A stretch of DNA of 64,000 bases from NCBI GenBank assembly GCA_013398955.1, contig VWPU01006262.1:62001-126000 (forward strand), in the 5' to 3' direction. Below are positions 1-12,660 of the stretch, one piece after another. How positions within the stretch are numbered: position 1 is the stretch's first letter; every line of letters begins with the position of its first letter. This stretch comes from Callaeas wilsoni. Its lineage: Eukaryota; Chordata; Aves; Passeriformes; Callaeidae. The position numbers and the translations under genes are program-made. The notes beneath the pieces were generated by a model. It saw only the letters and a program-made list of their open reading frames with translations. It did not search any database and was not told the origin of the DNA.

Positions 1-1732
1 ACAATTAAAGGAATAAAACATTACCTCCTTGTTGAAGTTCTTTGAAATTTTACACAAATAAAGAAAATGGCAAATTCTCCCAGCTGTCATATAATCAGCA
101 GAAAATGTCTGCTCAAGCCATTACAGTGAAATAATAGAAAATGAAAAAATAGGCACAAAAGAACCCGTATTACACACATTTCAGTGCTGTTATCAGGGTA
201 AGTAAAAATGGAACAAGGATCAGTTTACAAGCAAGTCCTTCACCTATCACAACAGCCTAATCTAAAAGATCTCACCAGTCAGTTTGCAGTCCTGATTTTG
301 GCATAGGATAAAAAATAGAATGGCAAAGAGAATTGCAAATATCTCTGATTCTGAAATACTGGATAAGGTGAGAGCTTGGAGGGAAGGATGCAGAGTGACT
401 TAATATTTTAACTTCTTCTTAGCCCTTCTTCGAATATCTCCTGTGATAGATATTAATATCTTGAATGGGGTTTTGAGAATAAAGGAAGGACTTCTTTGAG
501 GAGCCAGGGGATGGGCAACACAGCAGAAAGTGGACAGAAGGCAAAGTAGCAGTGTTTCTTCTTAGGTCTCTTAGCTTGGAGGCCACACAGGCTATTTAAA
601 AGACTGCTCAGCAGCAGCAGAGCTCTTTGGCATCAGGAACTCAAGAAGGTTATCTTTATCTAATTGATCCCTAAGCATCACCAGAAGCAAGATAGCTTTT
701 CATTACATCCACTGTAGCTCTGTGGTTAAACGTCACAGCTAAGACTTTTATTTGTCATTGTATTACTGTTTCCTCTGATCTGTCTTTAACATCCATCCTC
801 TTCTGACCTGTTCTTTCTCTCACTTTGCTTTTTATAGATGCATGAGACTTGGGCTAGGAGGGATTTCTGCAATCAATATGTATTTCAGAATATATTAGAC
901 AGGTGTGGGTCACTACAGAATTACTTGGTCTTACACTGTTTTTGTTTTTTCTCTCCAGAACTCCTGTGAGACTTCATACTTACCTGAAGGTTTCTGTTCT
1001 TTACATATATATTTTATGTTACCTGTTAATCACATTGCTCATTTTACAAGTAGAAAATATGAGCATTTCCTGTCTACTACAAAAACTCAAGTACCTCCAA
1101 AGAGTTCAGGTATTGAAAGGGAAACACAAATACTTGCATATTGTATTTTTTTAAAAAATGAGAATGTGTGAGGCTTTATTTAATCCTTAGTGCCTCATTG
1201 GCACCGTAGTGTCTATTTGGAATTGTCTTGCACATAGTTTCCCAAAGAAGTAAGAAAAAAATCTTCATAAATGGCTCTTTATAGGGGTGTTTTCATAGTA
1301 GATACTACTGTAGTCTACAAAGACTTGGATGTATAAATGAACTTAGATGAACAGGTAGTCTTGCTGACCCTTAGAAAGTTTGGGTAAATGCAATCTAAAC
1401 AGTTGTAAGTAAGAACTGGTTATAGTTAACTTTTATCACATTTACTTCTGGCAGTCACAAGGACTATATGAATGATAACTGTCTGCTGAACCTGCGGTTG
1501 TTTTATCTATTTTCATTCCATCTTATTTCTTCCCTTAAATACTATTTGCCTTTTTAATTCTTCTCACCTTTCTGTTTTGTCAGTGAAAGTGACCTCAGTA
1601 AGTCTTTGGAAGAACAAACTTATTTCAGCTGCCCTCTAAAGTCATAAAGTATATTTCTGTCACATAAATAAATAACTATATGGTGGAACTTATCATTGCA
1701 GACATCCTTGACTTACAGAGGGTCAGTAGCTT

Positions 1733-1751
1733 TAATAATAATAATAATAAT
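1733..1751. repeat. (AAT)n microsatellite
   Basis: An uninterrupted run of six AAT units. It lies inside a 97-codon open frame, where it would encode a run of asparagines, which is a typical way for a chance open frame to arise. Confidence 0.9.
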
Positions 1752-3815
1752 GAACATTTTTATGAAAAAATGATAACGCTTATAAAACAAAAGCGTTTGG
1801 AGGGCATATTAAACCTCATGCCCAAAGGCATAAACAAACCTCTAACTGATGGGTTGAAGAAACTTTTTCCTCAGGGCAGATTTTATAATTGCTTAGCACA
1901 TGTCTTCTTCCAGCTTACTTTAAAACACATTATGGCACTGAGAGTCACTGCTAAAAACAGAACAGTAGAGTAGATGGGGGGGCTGGATTGTTTTTGCAAT
2001 GACATTTTTTATATCCCACATCACTTTAATGCTGTTTTCATTTAGTTACTCAGTCCCAGAATGTACTAAACAGATTCTAAGATGACCCCTTTCTCAGCTA
2101 TATTTTTTTCCATTTTATATTTGCTGTATAGTTTATGCAAAGCTAACTTCAGCAGATTTTCTGCAGTACTTACAGCCTCAGCTACATCTTTCACCTCATG
2201 GCCTCATTCACACATTCTGTTTTCAGGCTACTAGAGTTCTGGTTTGTGTTTTCTGTCAGACTTCTGTCCTTGCTGACTTGGTTTCTATCTTTCTTGTGGC
2301 TTTTCAAGTCTTACTGAAGACTTTTTTTTCTTTCTGAACAAGAATAGTTGGCATACTATTCTGCTTTACTAAGAAAAAAAAAAACAGAATATAAATTACT
2401 AAAATTGGTAGAGGATCCTGGTTTTCCTTCTAGGATTTGATTTTCATGATATCACTTTTTTGACAGTAACAGACTGTTTTAATTCATACCAAATTGGTAA
2501 AAAAATTTTTAGCTAATACAGATTAAGTCTATGAACACTGTACTCACCAGTTAAACGATAAGGAAACTGCTTCTCAAGAGTTCCATCCTAAGATCTGTAG
2601 GGTGAAAATATAGGGCAGTGTAGCCAAAATAAATTAAATATACTTACAAGCTGAACTGGATGGTCTGGTTCTGGTAAAAGAAAGGTCTTTTAATCTTATG
2701 AATTTATGCCATAGTACACAAAATTGCATTTGTCTCTAGAAAATACAGCAGTGAACAATGTCAACTGACCCACATAAGTAAATTAATTTTTTTTCTTTAT
2801 GGATATCAATTGTACATGCATTTTTTTCATCCAGGTGTGAATTAACTATTTACTTTTTGTATCATAAATTATGCAGCTTAAGTATGACTTATACAGTACC
2901 AGTGCAAATAAACTGACAGACTCTAAACCTTGTATTAATTCTACAAGTATGATTTACTGTACTTCATAGTCATAATTTTATTATATTTTATCATAATATT
3001 AAGATTCTATTATTTATATAATCATAATTTTCAAAATTTTTGCTTTCAAAAGTAAAAATTTGTTCCAGCATTTTAAGTTACCATTTCAAGTAAGACTTTC
3101 AGTACTCGTATGATGATCCTGTTAGTAGGTGCCAAAACACAATGTGTTGCGATAAGCATACCCTTTTTGTTTCCCCTTCTGTTTAATCTGCCAGTGATTC
3201 TGCATATCAGCCAGATCTTCACAGGCTTCTTAGTGTTTTATGCAATGTTCTAAACTGGACATCGTTCTGCAGTCAATCTTGCTTACAAGGTTTCCTTTAA
3301 ATATTACACACATAGAGTTTAGTACTGAAGTGTCCCCCACGTATTTTATTCTGTCTATGATTTGATGCAACTAAATGTGCATGGAACTGAAGAAAAGTGG
3401 TGATGTTGGCAGTCCTTCTGTGATGATATTTAGTTGAATGGGTGCTGTGAATATTAAACACCCCATACATACAAGAACAAAAAGCTTGAAGAGGACACCT
3501 GTAATAAAGTAGTTTAACGATAAATTGAGTGAGAATGTGGGACTTACATTTTCAAAATGAATTCTCTATTTATATCTAGCATTCACGGGTGTATTGCTTT
3601 TATTCAAAAAAATAGAAACTTATGATTAAATCTTAAAGAACTCAGATCAGAGACTCAGGGAGAATAAGTGTTCCTCTAGTTCAGAAGTTTAGCCAGATAT
3701 TCTTTGCACTTAACTAAAATACGGTTGTATGAAAAATTGCTTTTTTGGTGCAGGAGTTTAAAAAAAAATCACCTCAGATCATATCAGGATTAATAATTTC
3801 TGAATCTTTCCCTGA

Positions 3816-3844
3816 TTTTTTTTTTTTTTAAATTTTTTTTTTTT
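3816..3844. repeat. Interrupted poly(T) tract
   Basis: Two T runs separated by three A residues. It could be the reverse-strand trace of a poly(A) tail, but no retrocopy body is recognisable next to it. Confidence 0.85.
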
Positions 3845-4185
3845 AGTTTCTAACTCATTTGTAGGCAAATCAATGGAATAAAGGGCTGAGATTCACAGCA
3901 TTACTGGAAAGAGAATGGCTGCCACAGGACCTCAAGAGTTAGTCCATGCAGAGGGGAAGTATCTGAGCGCAGGCTTTCACAGATGCAGGGCACTCAGAGG
4001 AAGACAATGTTCTCAGTCTCTTTTTATGATATTAAATCAATAATTAAAATGGCCCTAGAATCCTCATCTCTTAATGAATGTCCTAACCACGAAACCAGAA
4101 ATGAGCCTCTATCAGGTTTCTGTACTGTGCATTCTTTCACCTTTATCCAGGTCACTCAGTCCCATACAGAAAATCCCATGAATAT

Positions 4186-4386
4186 TGTGAGTGCGGAGCT
4201 GGGACCCACCTACCCAGCGGCACTGAGCTCGTGCCCCTGGGCAGCAGCTACAGGGCAGGCTCAGCTCTGCGCTGGCCTTCTTCACGGGTCCTCTTCTTGG
4301 CTCAGAGCAGAAATAGAACAGCAGACTGTAGAAACCACTTGTCTTGTTCCTGTTCTAAATGCAAACCTTTATTGAAAATGAAACAG
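4186..4386. other. Locally G+C-rich patch with a minus-strand AATAAA
   Basis: This patch is clearly richer in G+C than its surroundings and carries several CpGs (around 4191, 4219, 4229, 4269 and 4285). On the minus strand an AATAAA hexamer (plus 4368-4373) lies upstream of it. That arrangement would fit the R/U5 part of an old LTR, or a small regulatory element, but I recognise no family. The overlapping open frames at 3983-4375 and 4231-4488 show no domain, signal peptide or splice borders and are not called as genes. Confidence 0.3.
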
Positions 4387-7300
4387 GCCTGCCCCCAAAA
4401 TCTGTTCCAAATATTTTTATTTTTTCTTCTCCTTTCACAAGCCCTTTATGAGTCAAGGCCTTTGAACATTCATATGAAAACTATTTGAAACCTTTCTCCT
4501 GTGTAGGCAATAGTGCTTATCCCTGTCCTCTCAGATGCCTTCCATTTAAATTTTTCCCACCATACAGTGGCAAAAAGGGATGTGTTTTTTCTGTCAAATT
4601 CTGATTCACCTTAGTCTCACCCCTGTCAACTGTACTGTGGAATTTGAGGAGAAAACTCAAGCTTTTATAATAAAACCCCAAAAGGCAGAAGGAACTAAGC
4701 CTTCTTTGAGAATTCTTTTATTCTTCTACTTTGTTATATACAACCAAAACTTAATTGTTCCTCAAATTAAATGTAATTCTTCTAATGACCCCTTTTACTG
4801 AATATATCAACATTTCTGTTGTAACTCTGCCTTTTAAGTCAATAATCTCAATGTTTGAACAACTTACTATATGTTGCTTTCCTATAGTTCACAGCTAGGG
4901 AAATTAATTTAATTCTGTTCAGACTCAAAGCAAATGTTTGATTAAATGCAATTAGTTTACTGATACATGAACAAACCTAGGACAGGATTAATTACATTTA
5001 CAGAATTTTAGTCTAATGAATCAAGTTGATTTTTTCCTAGTATTTAATGGATCTTACCAGGACCAGTAAAAGTAAAACACTAAAGCAATTTCTTCTAACC
5101 TCTTTGAAAGAGCAACCTGTTTAACTCATAAATAGCTATATGCAGTTTGTACAATCATATGAAGGAAGTCTTTCTTTTGCTTATTTTTTCCCCCTCCTTC
5201 CATGTTCTAGATTATAATCAAGACTGGCTTCTGTGTAACATTAATGTATTTGCAGAAAATAGCTGCATAATGGGCACCTTAAGGGTAGATTTGCCACGCT
5301 GACTTTTTAATTTGGTGTTCTGTCTTCAACAGCGGTCAGTACTGAGCGTAGCAAAAGAAGCACAAGATTTAATAATACTGGATAAGCACATGATAACTTC
5401 TTAAGAGAATATTTCTTTAAAAATATTTGCCTTACTGTCTTGAATCATAAGGAATTGTTTTCAGTCTATCCAGAAAGTATAACTGTGCCTAACTTTAGCA
5501 TACAACTTTTTTACCTCTTCTCCCACAGTAAGATTGTAGTTTTACTAATATCTCATGGCAATGAATGCATGATTCTAGTATTCTATCGAGAAATCAGATT
5601 GTTTCTGGAGCTACATAAATATGGAAGGCTTCTTTTGTTCCTGTGCAACTGCCTGAATATGTTGCCAAATTTGTATTGCCCACAGCATTCATTAATAACA
5701 AACCATGGCTATCCTGTGCTCTTTTACTGGTCCCATGTCAACATCTTTTCTTTTGAGCCCTTTTGATGTTCCTAGTTATTTTCTTTCTGCCTTAGATATG
5801 TGACTCTTTGTATTAGTTTCTCAGACTATAGTCTTTCAGCTATAGTGTTTTGACTCAAGTAACTTTATGAACTCAAATATTAAGTAGTTTATAATATTAA
5901 AAATTCTTTATTTCTGCTCTGATTTTGTAACCTCATTTAAACAGGAAAAAAGCCTCAGTCCTGCACAAAACTTCTTCAGACTTTTTCAAGTTTACATATA
6001 ACATTTTCACAATAAACTTTCATTATCATAAATGAAAACTCAAGATTCACTTTTTGTTTCTATAAGGACTTGCTATAACAATTAGAAGCAGAAATGTAAT
6101 ATTTTGAGGATTTAGAAAAATATTTTGTTTTTTAAATATTTTAAAAATTCAAATGCAATACAAAAATACTTCTAACAGAGAGGTTTTGGATTTTTTTTTA
6201 ATCAGGTTTTTAACCATAGCCTAGAAGGCAATAGTGTCAAGAAGGTAATTCCTTCAATTATGACATGTTACATGTCTTTCATTTTTATAGTATTAATTGA
6301 AAAATCATACATTGCTAAAGCAAACAAGCATTTCTAGACTTAAATCTTATTTACACAACAATAATGGAAAAATTACCAAGGCTGTATAAAACTTCTATTC
6401 AATTCTTCACTTCGAAGAGAAATGTAAATGTTATATTTCCAGTACCCAGCAATTTGGCTTTCACTCAAATGCACACTTCCTATGTTGTCACATGAATAAC
6501 ATAATCACTTTGTTCATCAAACTTGATCTTGTTAGCAATCTATTGTATTTTAGAAGTAAAATAAAATTGTAATGCCATTTCTGTTTCCTGTATTATTTCA
6601 TCTGGCAAAAAAAGATTGATTGTAAGAAGTTATTCCCAATGCAGTGAGCTAGTGCAAACCATTTATGGTCTAATAACTGCTTAGAAGTTTTTCCATTTTC
6701 TAGCTTTTTTTCTCCTGGATTGTCATCTGGATTAGGTGCCCTTTGTTCTCTCTGAGACAATTTAAACCCAGAGTTCTCATTAAAGTGAACAGTATGTGAA
6801 TGGGAGTTTAGTTGATATAGGTTAAATTTATGCACAGAGACTACCTAGAATTAACAATATCAAAAGAATTGTTGCTTACCTGAGAAATATTTTTGCAACC
6901 ACTTCTACACGTATGTAGAGCTGTTCTAAAGTTATTCTGATTTCTTCTTTCTTTTGGATTATTTCAAGGCACTTTTACTTTCTCAGTGAAGCTTTGTTCT
7001 GCAAGCAGTTATTAGAAGAGCAAGAAGTAAATCTTTTGAAAGATTTGTGGCATAATCAAACAGGAAACTGAGGAGAGAAAATGGATAAAATAATCTAAAA
7101 GTGTCTTGCATAAGTAAAAGGGATAAAAAGAAAAAGAAATTGTAGGATATTTGGTAGACTTGTACACATACAAATATCCATACAATTATCTATATATATA
7201 CACAGTCACACATTAAGAAATGTAGTCACACAGGCAGAAATACATATGGATGTTTCCAGAGAATGACAGAAAAGTTATGCAGCTTGATGGGCTTTTCATC

Positions 7301-9290
7301 TTTGCCACTTTCAGATTCTTTATTGCTGCCTCAATTGCATAATGTTACTATATTTTGGCTTATACCACATAGGCATAGCAGGATTCTCAGTGCTTTAAAA
7401 AAAGAGTTCATCCAGAATTATATTTTATTTACATAGGCAAAAATAATGGAGATGAAGTTTTATAGACCTTTAATTTCAGTCCTATTTCCTGAGGAAAAAG
7501 CTTCTCAGTTCAAAACTGTGATTGGTTTTACTTATAAGTAAAATCACAAAGATGATTACTATAATAGTAACACCACATTCTTTACTGGTTGTTTTAGAGT
7601 ACAAAAATCTAAGGAATATTGGCACAACAGCAGCTAAGTCTCCAAAGATCTGAGTATGTGCAAAAGACTACAAGAAAAAATAAAGAAAGGTCTATATAAC
7701 AAACACCCTAATATGAGTTATGCAAATTGTGATACCTGCCTGGATAATAATTATCATGCACCACTGAATCCAAACCAGTGGTATAGAATACATTGAAAGC
7801 ACATGTTAACTGATTAAAAACAGCCTTAATCAGAAATATTCATCAATTGTGGCTATATGTGCACTTCTACGCTGCTAACCACACTAAGTATGGATTAATG
7901 CCAATTCCAAAATTATGTGAAATGTTTATCCATGAAGCAGAACTAAATATGAAAAACTGTGCTGATGAAATGGTGGGAGACACAAAAGGTTTGCAGAGAA
8001 GAGACAGGAATTGCCAAGGAGTCTACACTGGCCTGGGTAAGAAGCACGGAGGAAAGGGCAGCTTGAGCTGCTCTCTGCCAAACCAGTATGATCTATCCTA
8101 CCAGTGAGCACATGTGGAGGGTGCAGAATATTCACCAAGAGAAAAAGCTGTAGAAAAACATCTTACATGTGGGCACAGAAAATGGCAAGTGGGCAAACAC
8201 ACCCTTTTCTTTGGAAACAGAGAGAGAAAAGTCATTTTTAGTCTTCACAGGAAGATCAATTAGAAACTCTTATAACTAGCTTCAGCCGAAATGCTGCACA
8301 GGCAGAAATTCTTCAAGACAAATTAACTTACAAGAATTAAAATGATGACCAGGATCTCTGCCCTTTTAGCTGCTAAGTGCAGGGACTCATCCTGAATTCT
8401 TTTGTATCAAAGTGTTCAAAAAACTGCATGAAAGAGCGATTAACTTCAGCAAAATTACTGTTCATTAACCCCTTTTGACATTAGAAAATAAAGCACTTTA
8501 GAGAACTGACACTGAAATTAAAGTTAATTGAAACTAGAAGACATACCTTCTTGAAAATAATTTAACTCTTATGTCAGCAGACACCTCTTATTCTAGTTGT
8601 CAGACTTTTCTTCAGACCGCTTTTCTCTGCATAAATATGAAAACCAGTAAACGTAAAACAAGGAGTTGTTAAATATTTTCTTTATGCGACCATAGGAACC
8701 TTCCATGATAACAGCATATTTCCTTGAAAAATAGAGTTAAAGTGATGCATGCTACTGATTCTAAATAGCAGTCATTCAATTAAATAGTCTTATTCAAGTC
8801 AAAGATATTACTTTTGTAAGAACCTAATTCTGGTAAATATACACTTTTATGTTTTATATGCTTTATACCAGAAACACCATCTTAAATTCAGACCCTCTTA
8901 AAATGAAACAAGACTTTGTGGTCATGAAATGGAAAAAAAAGCAGCATGAAAGGTAGTGAAAATTACAAAGATCTAATGCATTGAATCTCGACCCTTTCAT
9001 TCCAATTAGCTGGAACAACTTCAGGAGAAAAATGGTTCCCTCTTGCTGAAATGTGACAAATTCATGAATGAACTCCTTAGTTCACAGGAAAAGCAGTAAG
9101 ATCAGTGTGGTCATATGTCATTTAATTAAGTTAATTAATAGGCAATTCTAATAAATACATAGAAATTTAACTGAAATACAGAACTAAGATCAGAAAGTCA
9201 TTTTTCAAAATCACAAATGACACTGTTAAGTCGCAAATCTATTCACAGCTAAGGAGCGCAGACTTCAAACCAATATATCTAACTCCTGAT
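4387..9290. other. A+T-rich non-coding stretch, no gene seen
   Basis: No gene, RNA gene or classifiable repeat was recognised. Open frames are at most 108 codons (5440-5766) with compositions typical of translated A+T-rich DNA. The segment around 5215-5345 is somewhat more complex in composition than its flanks and is a reasonable place to check for a conserved non-coding element. An exon-like donor at about 8035 (GTAAG context) is not matched by a convincing acceptor. Confidence 0.55.
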
Positions 9291-9520
9291 GATTATTTAT
9301 GTCTGACATCAGTGTGATTTAGACACCCAAATCCTACAACCATCCCGAACATACCAGCCTGAATTACAGGCTTTTGGAGCAAGATAAGTCCCGGAGCAAT
9401 ATAATGCAACCACATTGACAACATCGAGAATTCTTCTGTATATAAGGCATGCCATATATTTGAGCCGAAAGAGAATCAGAGCAGCCACCTGTAAATAATA
9501 CCCAGGCATGGTACAAGGTA
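9291..9520. other. CpG-bearing unique patch, function unknown
   Basis: Within a CpG-poor background this 230-base segment keeps several CpGs (for example near 9346, 9392, 9425 and 9465). It contains a minus-strand frame of 66 codons (9309-9509) with no recognisable domain. Retained CpGs can mark a conserved element or a younger insertion. I cannot assign it to a repeat family and do not call a gene. Confidence 0.25.
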
Positions 9521-12440
9521 CTTAAGACGTTATTTTACAAATAAACCAATGAAAACAACTTTCAGTGTCATCATGTCTGTTTCCTGACACAATGTGTATC
9601 GTACAGCCCAGTCCCTTTCAGAAGTGGTCTCTTATCAAATTGGTTAGAGGACATAGCCAAAACAGACTTAAATGAAAGCCTATTTCAAAATCTAATTCTT
9701 CTTATGGCTATCAGATCCCTACTCTTCTAACATTTGCTGTATTTGTTTCCATTGTCCTTGGTCTTTTGATTCATGTGCATTTGCTCTTTGGCTGGGACAA
9801 TTTCTCTGTGGCATTTGACCAGCATTGTTTTTTCTTTTGATAAATTTCTAGCAAGCAATTATATGATCTATGAGCTAGATGAAAAAAGACAGAGTTTTTC
9901 AGCACTCTGGTAAAATGAACTCCCTACTTTTCTGATTACTCCAGCAGCTGCTGTCTAGACTTCATCTAGATGACTAGAATTGAACAAAGAATTCAGGTCA
10001 AGGGTATAACAGTGACTTTTATTTATAAGCATTTCAGTACTTGAATAGAGTACTTTCTACTTCCACAAATTCTTGAAATTTATTGGATTAAAAAAGGCAA
10101 AGCTAAGTGTGGCAGCAGCATTTGTGATGGAAACATGGTTGCAAAGCAGAAAAGAATTAAGATACGAGATTGGTGGTACGCCTTTGTCAAGATCACTTTA
10201 TTTTTTATTGGAGTTTCACAGATGGAAGTACAGTAACTCACAAGTCACTGTAGTTCAGCCAGTGGCCTAGCAGCCTGCCCCAAAGAGTTCCCAGTTTCTT
10301 ACCACCTTGTCTCTTGAGTTCTGCTTCTTGTGTACATGTTCAATGGTAACAGTCACAGAGCTGCTTTGGTGTCTCAAGTTTTCACTAAAACAAAAAAAAC
10401 AACCAAACTTTGAATCTCAGCAGTCCAAAAGATTGACATTCTAAACTGGATCAAAGTTCAGAATATTTTATGTTCAGACACTGCAGCACTTGTCTGATGT
10501 CCAAAACAATGCGTTCAATATCTGTCCTATACTCATAGAAAACACCAGAATCTTTGCACAGGATAGAGCCACATACGTTAAACCACCTGGCTGAAGCAAA
10601 GTAAATTACCATACTGTCTGACACTATAAATTAGAGTCAGAAAATAATTGTGCCATAATTTTTGCCAAAATTCATGGCTCATAGGGACAGATGGAGTCTT
10701 ACTATTTTTGGAGTATACCCCTGATGCCATGGAAAAAGAAAAAAAAATACTGAGATACCAATATTTTTTTCCTGTATCTACTGCATCCTTCATGCTTGCA
10801 TTAATTAGCTCTCAATACTGATTTGGACAATTTTCTACCTATCCAGTTAATCAAATTAAGATTGGCTCTTTGGAGCTGATCATCCCAGGTACTTAAAAGT
10901 GGCTTTATGCAACTGAACATCCCAAGTAGCTAGGAAGAAAAATTTTCATTCCCACTTAGTTGTGGTACATCAAAATTATGAGAATAACTGATGTCTTATT
11001 AAAGGACTTTCTCTCAAATCACTGAAAAAAAGTTTAATATAAAGAAGAAACTGAAATAAGTTATCAGTTCCTCTTCACATCTCCAGAATCTATAACACAA
11101 TAAACAAAGTGCTGCCTGGCTCAGTCTCTTACTTATTTTACTTATTATATAGTATTCTCTTTGAAAATTGATTTTTTTTCTTCATGGATGCCTTTTAACA
11201 TGATCTGAAGGATTGTTTTTACTATTCTCACCCTGAACACAAGATCTTTCCTTTAGCTGTATTCTCAAGTGCTCATTCATGTGCTCCCCTGTAAAACTCA
11301 AACACATTGTCTCAGAATGGAAATGGATTTCCTCAGTACCATACAAAGCCCACCTAAGCACAGTAGGTTGGAAATGTTTGCCTTTCAGGCTTGTGTCCAA
11401 TAAACCAATGAAAAGAGAAAGAATCGTTCTTCCTTTGAGGGATACCTTCACTTATTAAAGGCGGAGTAGTAATTAAAAAAATATATACTCCTAAAATTTG
11501 GAATTCTGTCCCATTCAGAACTCTTATTTAAGGCAAAATAGGTGTCTTTAATACTGTGGAGTAATATCAGAAAAGTTTGGTGCATAAAGTATTAAAAATG
11601 CCTTCCCCCCCCCCCCACTGTTCAAGTATCTATTACCATTAGTTTTTTTAATATTATCTTTCTTTCCTCAAATAGGATTTTCTGTATGTTGAGATATCTG
11701 AAAAGGAAAGAATCTACTCTGAATAAAAATTCTTTTTACTCAAAACATTCTTACTGTTATTTAGTCTGGCAGAAAAACACATGAAAATACATCTCAGAAA
11801 AAGTATGAAGCATCACTAAGGAAGTTACCAAGCAACCACTCTTTAAAGCTAAGTAACAATAATATTTTCTATCCATTTGGTGAGCCTATATCAGAAAAAA
11901 TATCTATGTTAAATTGTAATATGCTGAGAAGAAATGCCAATACAAAATGCAATTTTAATTGTAACAGTCAGCAGATGAAGATACAGAAGTAATACCAAAT
12001 GCACAGCATAATTACTGGAGGCATTGAAAACAAAGACAATTTTATTGCACCATCTTTTCCAGAGATGAGCTACAGCAATCAATAACAGATATTGCTGACC
12101 TTGCAATGTGTATAACATTCAATAAATATCTAGGGCAATCCACTAGCATTTTATTAAAATGAGTCTATAACAACACTGCATTTTCTAGTAAATTGATCAC
12201 ATCTGATGTGACCACCAATACTACTGCTCCCAAAGTTACCAAAAAAATCCTAGGATAAATAGTAAAACAATTTCATGCCTGTAGTGGCAGTAAATTAGCA
12301 TAGAAATGATGCCAGTGTAATTAGATTGTTTAAGGTCTTTTAAAAAAAGTAATAGCATTATCAGTATACTCTCTCATGTTGCTACAGTAAAACCAGTGTA
12401 AAAGTGGTTTACTGTTAATCACTTCTGTAAACATATAAGG
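9521..12440. other. A+T-rich non-coding stretch, no gene seen
   Basis: Nothing gene-like. Contains a C12 homopolymer (11605-11616). Open frames are at most 89 codons and lack domains. Confidence 0.55.
11605..11616. repeat. Poly(C) homopolymer, 12 bases
   Basis: An uninterrupted run of 12 C. Such a run is length-unstable and a common site of sequencing or assembly error, and the minus strand can form G-rich structures. Confidence 0.85.
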
Positions 12441-12447
12441 AAGGAAT

Positions 12448-12470
12448 ACACACACACACACACACACACA
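12448..12470. repeat. (AC)n microsatellite
   Basis: A pure dinucleotide run of about 11.5 units, expected to be length-polymorphic between individuals. Confidence 0.95.
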
Positions 12471-12540
12471 GAAGATGCAGGGGTTTTATATTTTTAACCA
12501 CAGCAGATTTAAACTAGTAGAATCAGTCAACTTATAAAGT

Positions 12541-12660
12541 TTTTTTAGATCCCCCTTTTTTTTTTTCCTTTTCTTAATTGAATACCTTCCTTCTAGAACA
12601 TTCATTGAAACAAAATCTCACAGGGGAAAAAAAGAGGAAGAAAAAGAAAAGAAGAAAACC
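12541..12660. repeat. Facing polypyrimidine and polypurine tracts
   Basis: A C5T13-type pyrimidine tract (about 12551-12575) is followed some 50 bases later by a G4A7-type purine tract (about 12624-12657). The two are roughly complementary and so form an imperfect inverted repeat. Each is also a mirror-like homopurine/homopyrimidine run. No transposon termini were found around them. Confidence 0.5.

Larger units (their letters stand above)
1..4185. other. A+T-rich non-coding stretch, no gene seen
   Basis: No supportable gene. Stops are frequent in all six frames and no exon-like segment with good splice borders was found. It contains a short AAT microsatellite (1733-1751) and a T-rich tract (3816-3844). 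The 97-codon frame at 1680-1973 runs through the AAT microsatellite and has no recognisable domain. A compact segment near 5215-5345 just downstream and parts of this block could be conserved non-coding DNA, but that cannot be judged without an alignment. Confidence 0.6.

Noticed and set aside
1680..1973. 97-codon frame with an asparagine run
   Set aside because: The asparagine run is a translated AAT microsatellite, and no other support exists.
3983..4375. 130-codon open frame
   Set aside because: No domain, signal peptide or membrane segment, no splice or promoter context, and an overlapping frame is open as well. The local G+C-rich patch explains its length.
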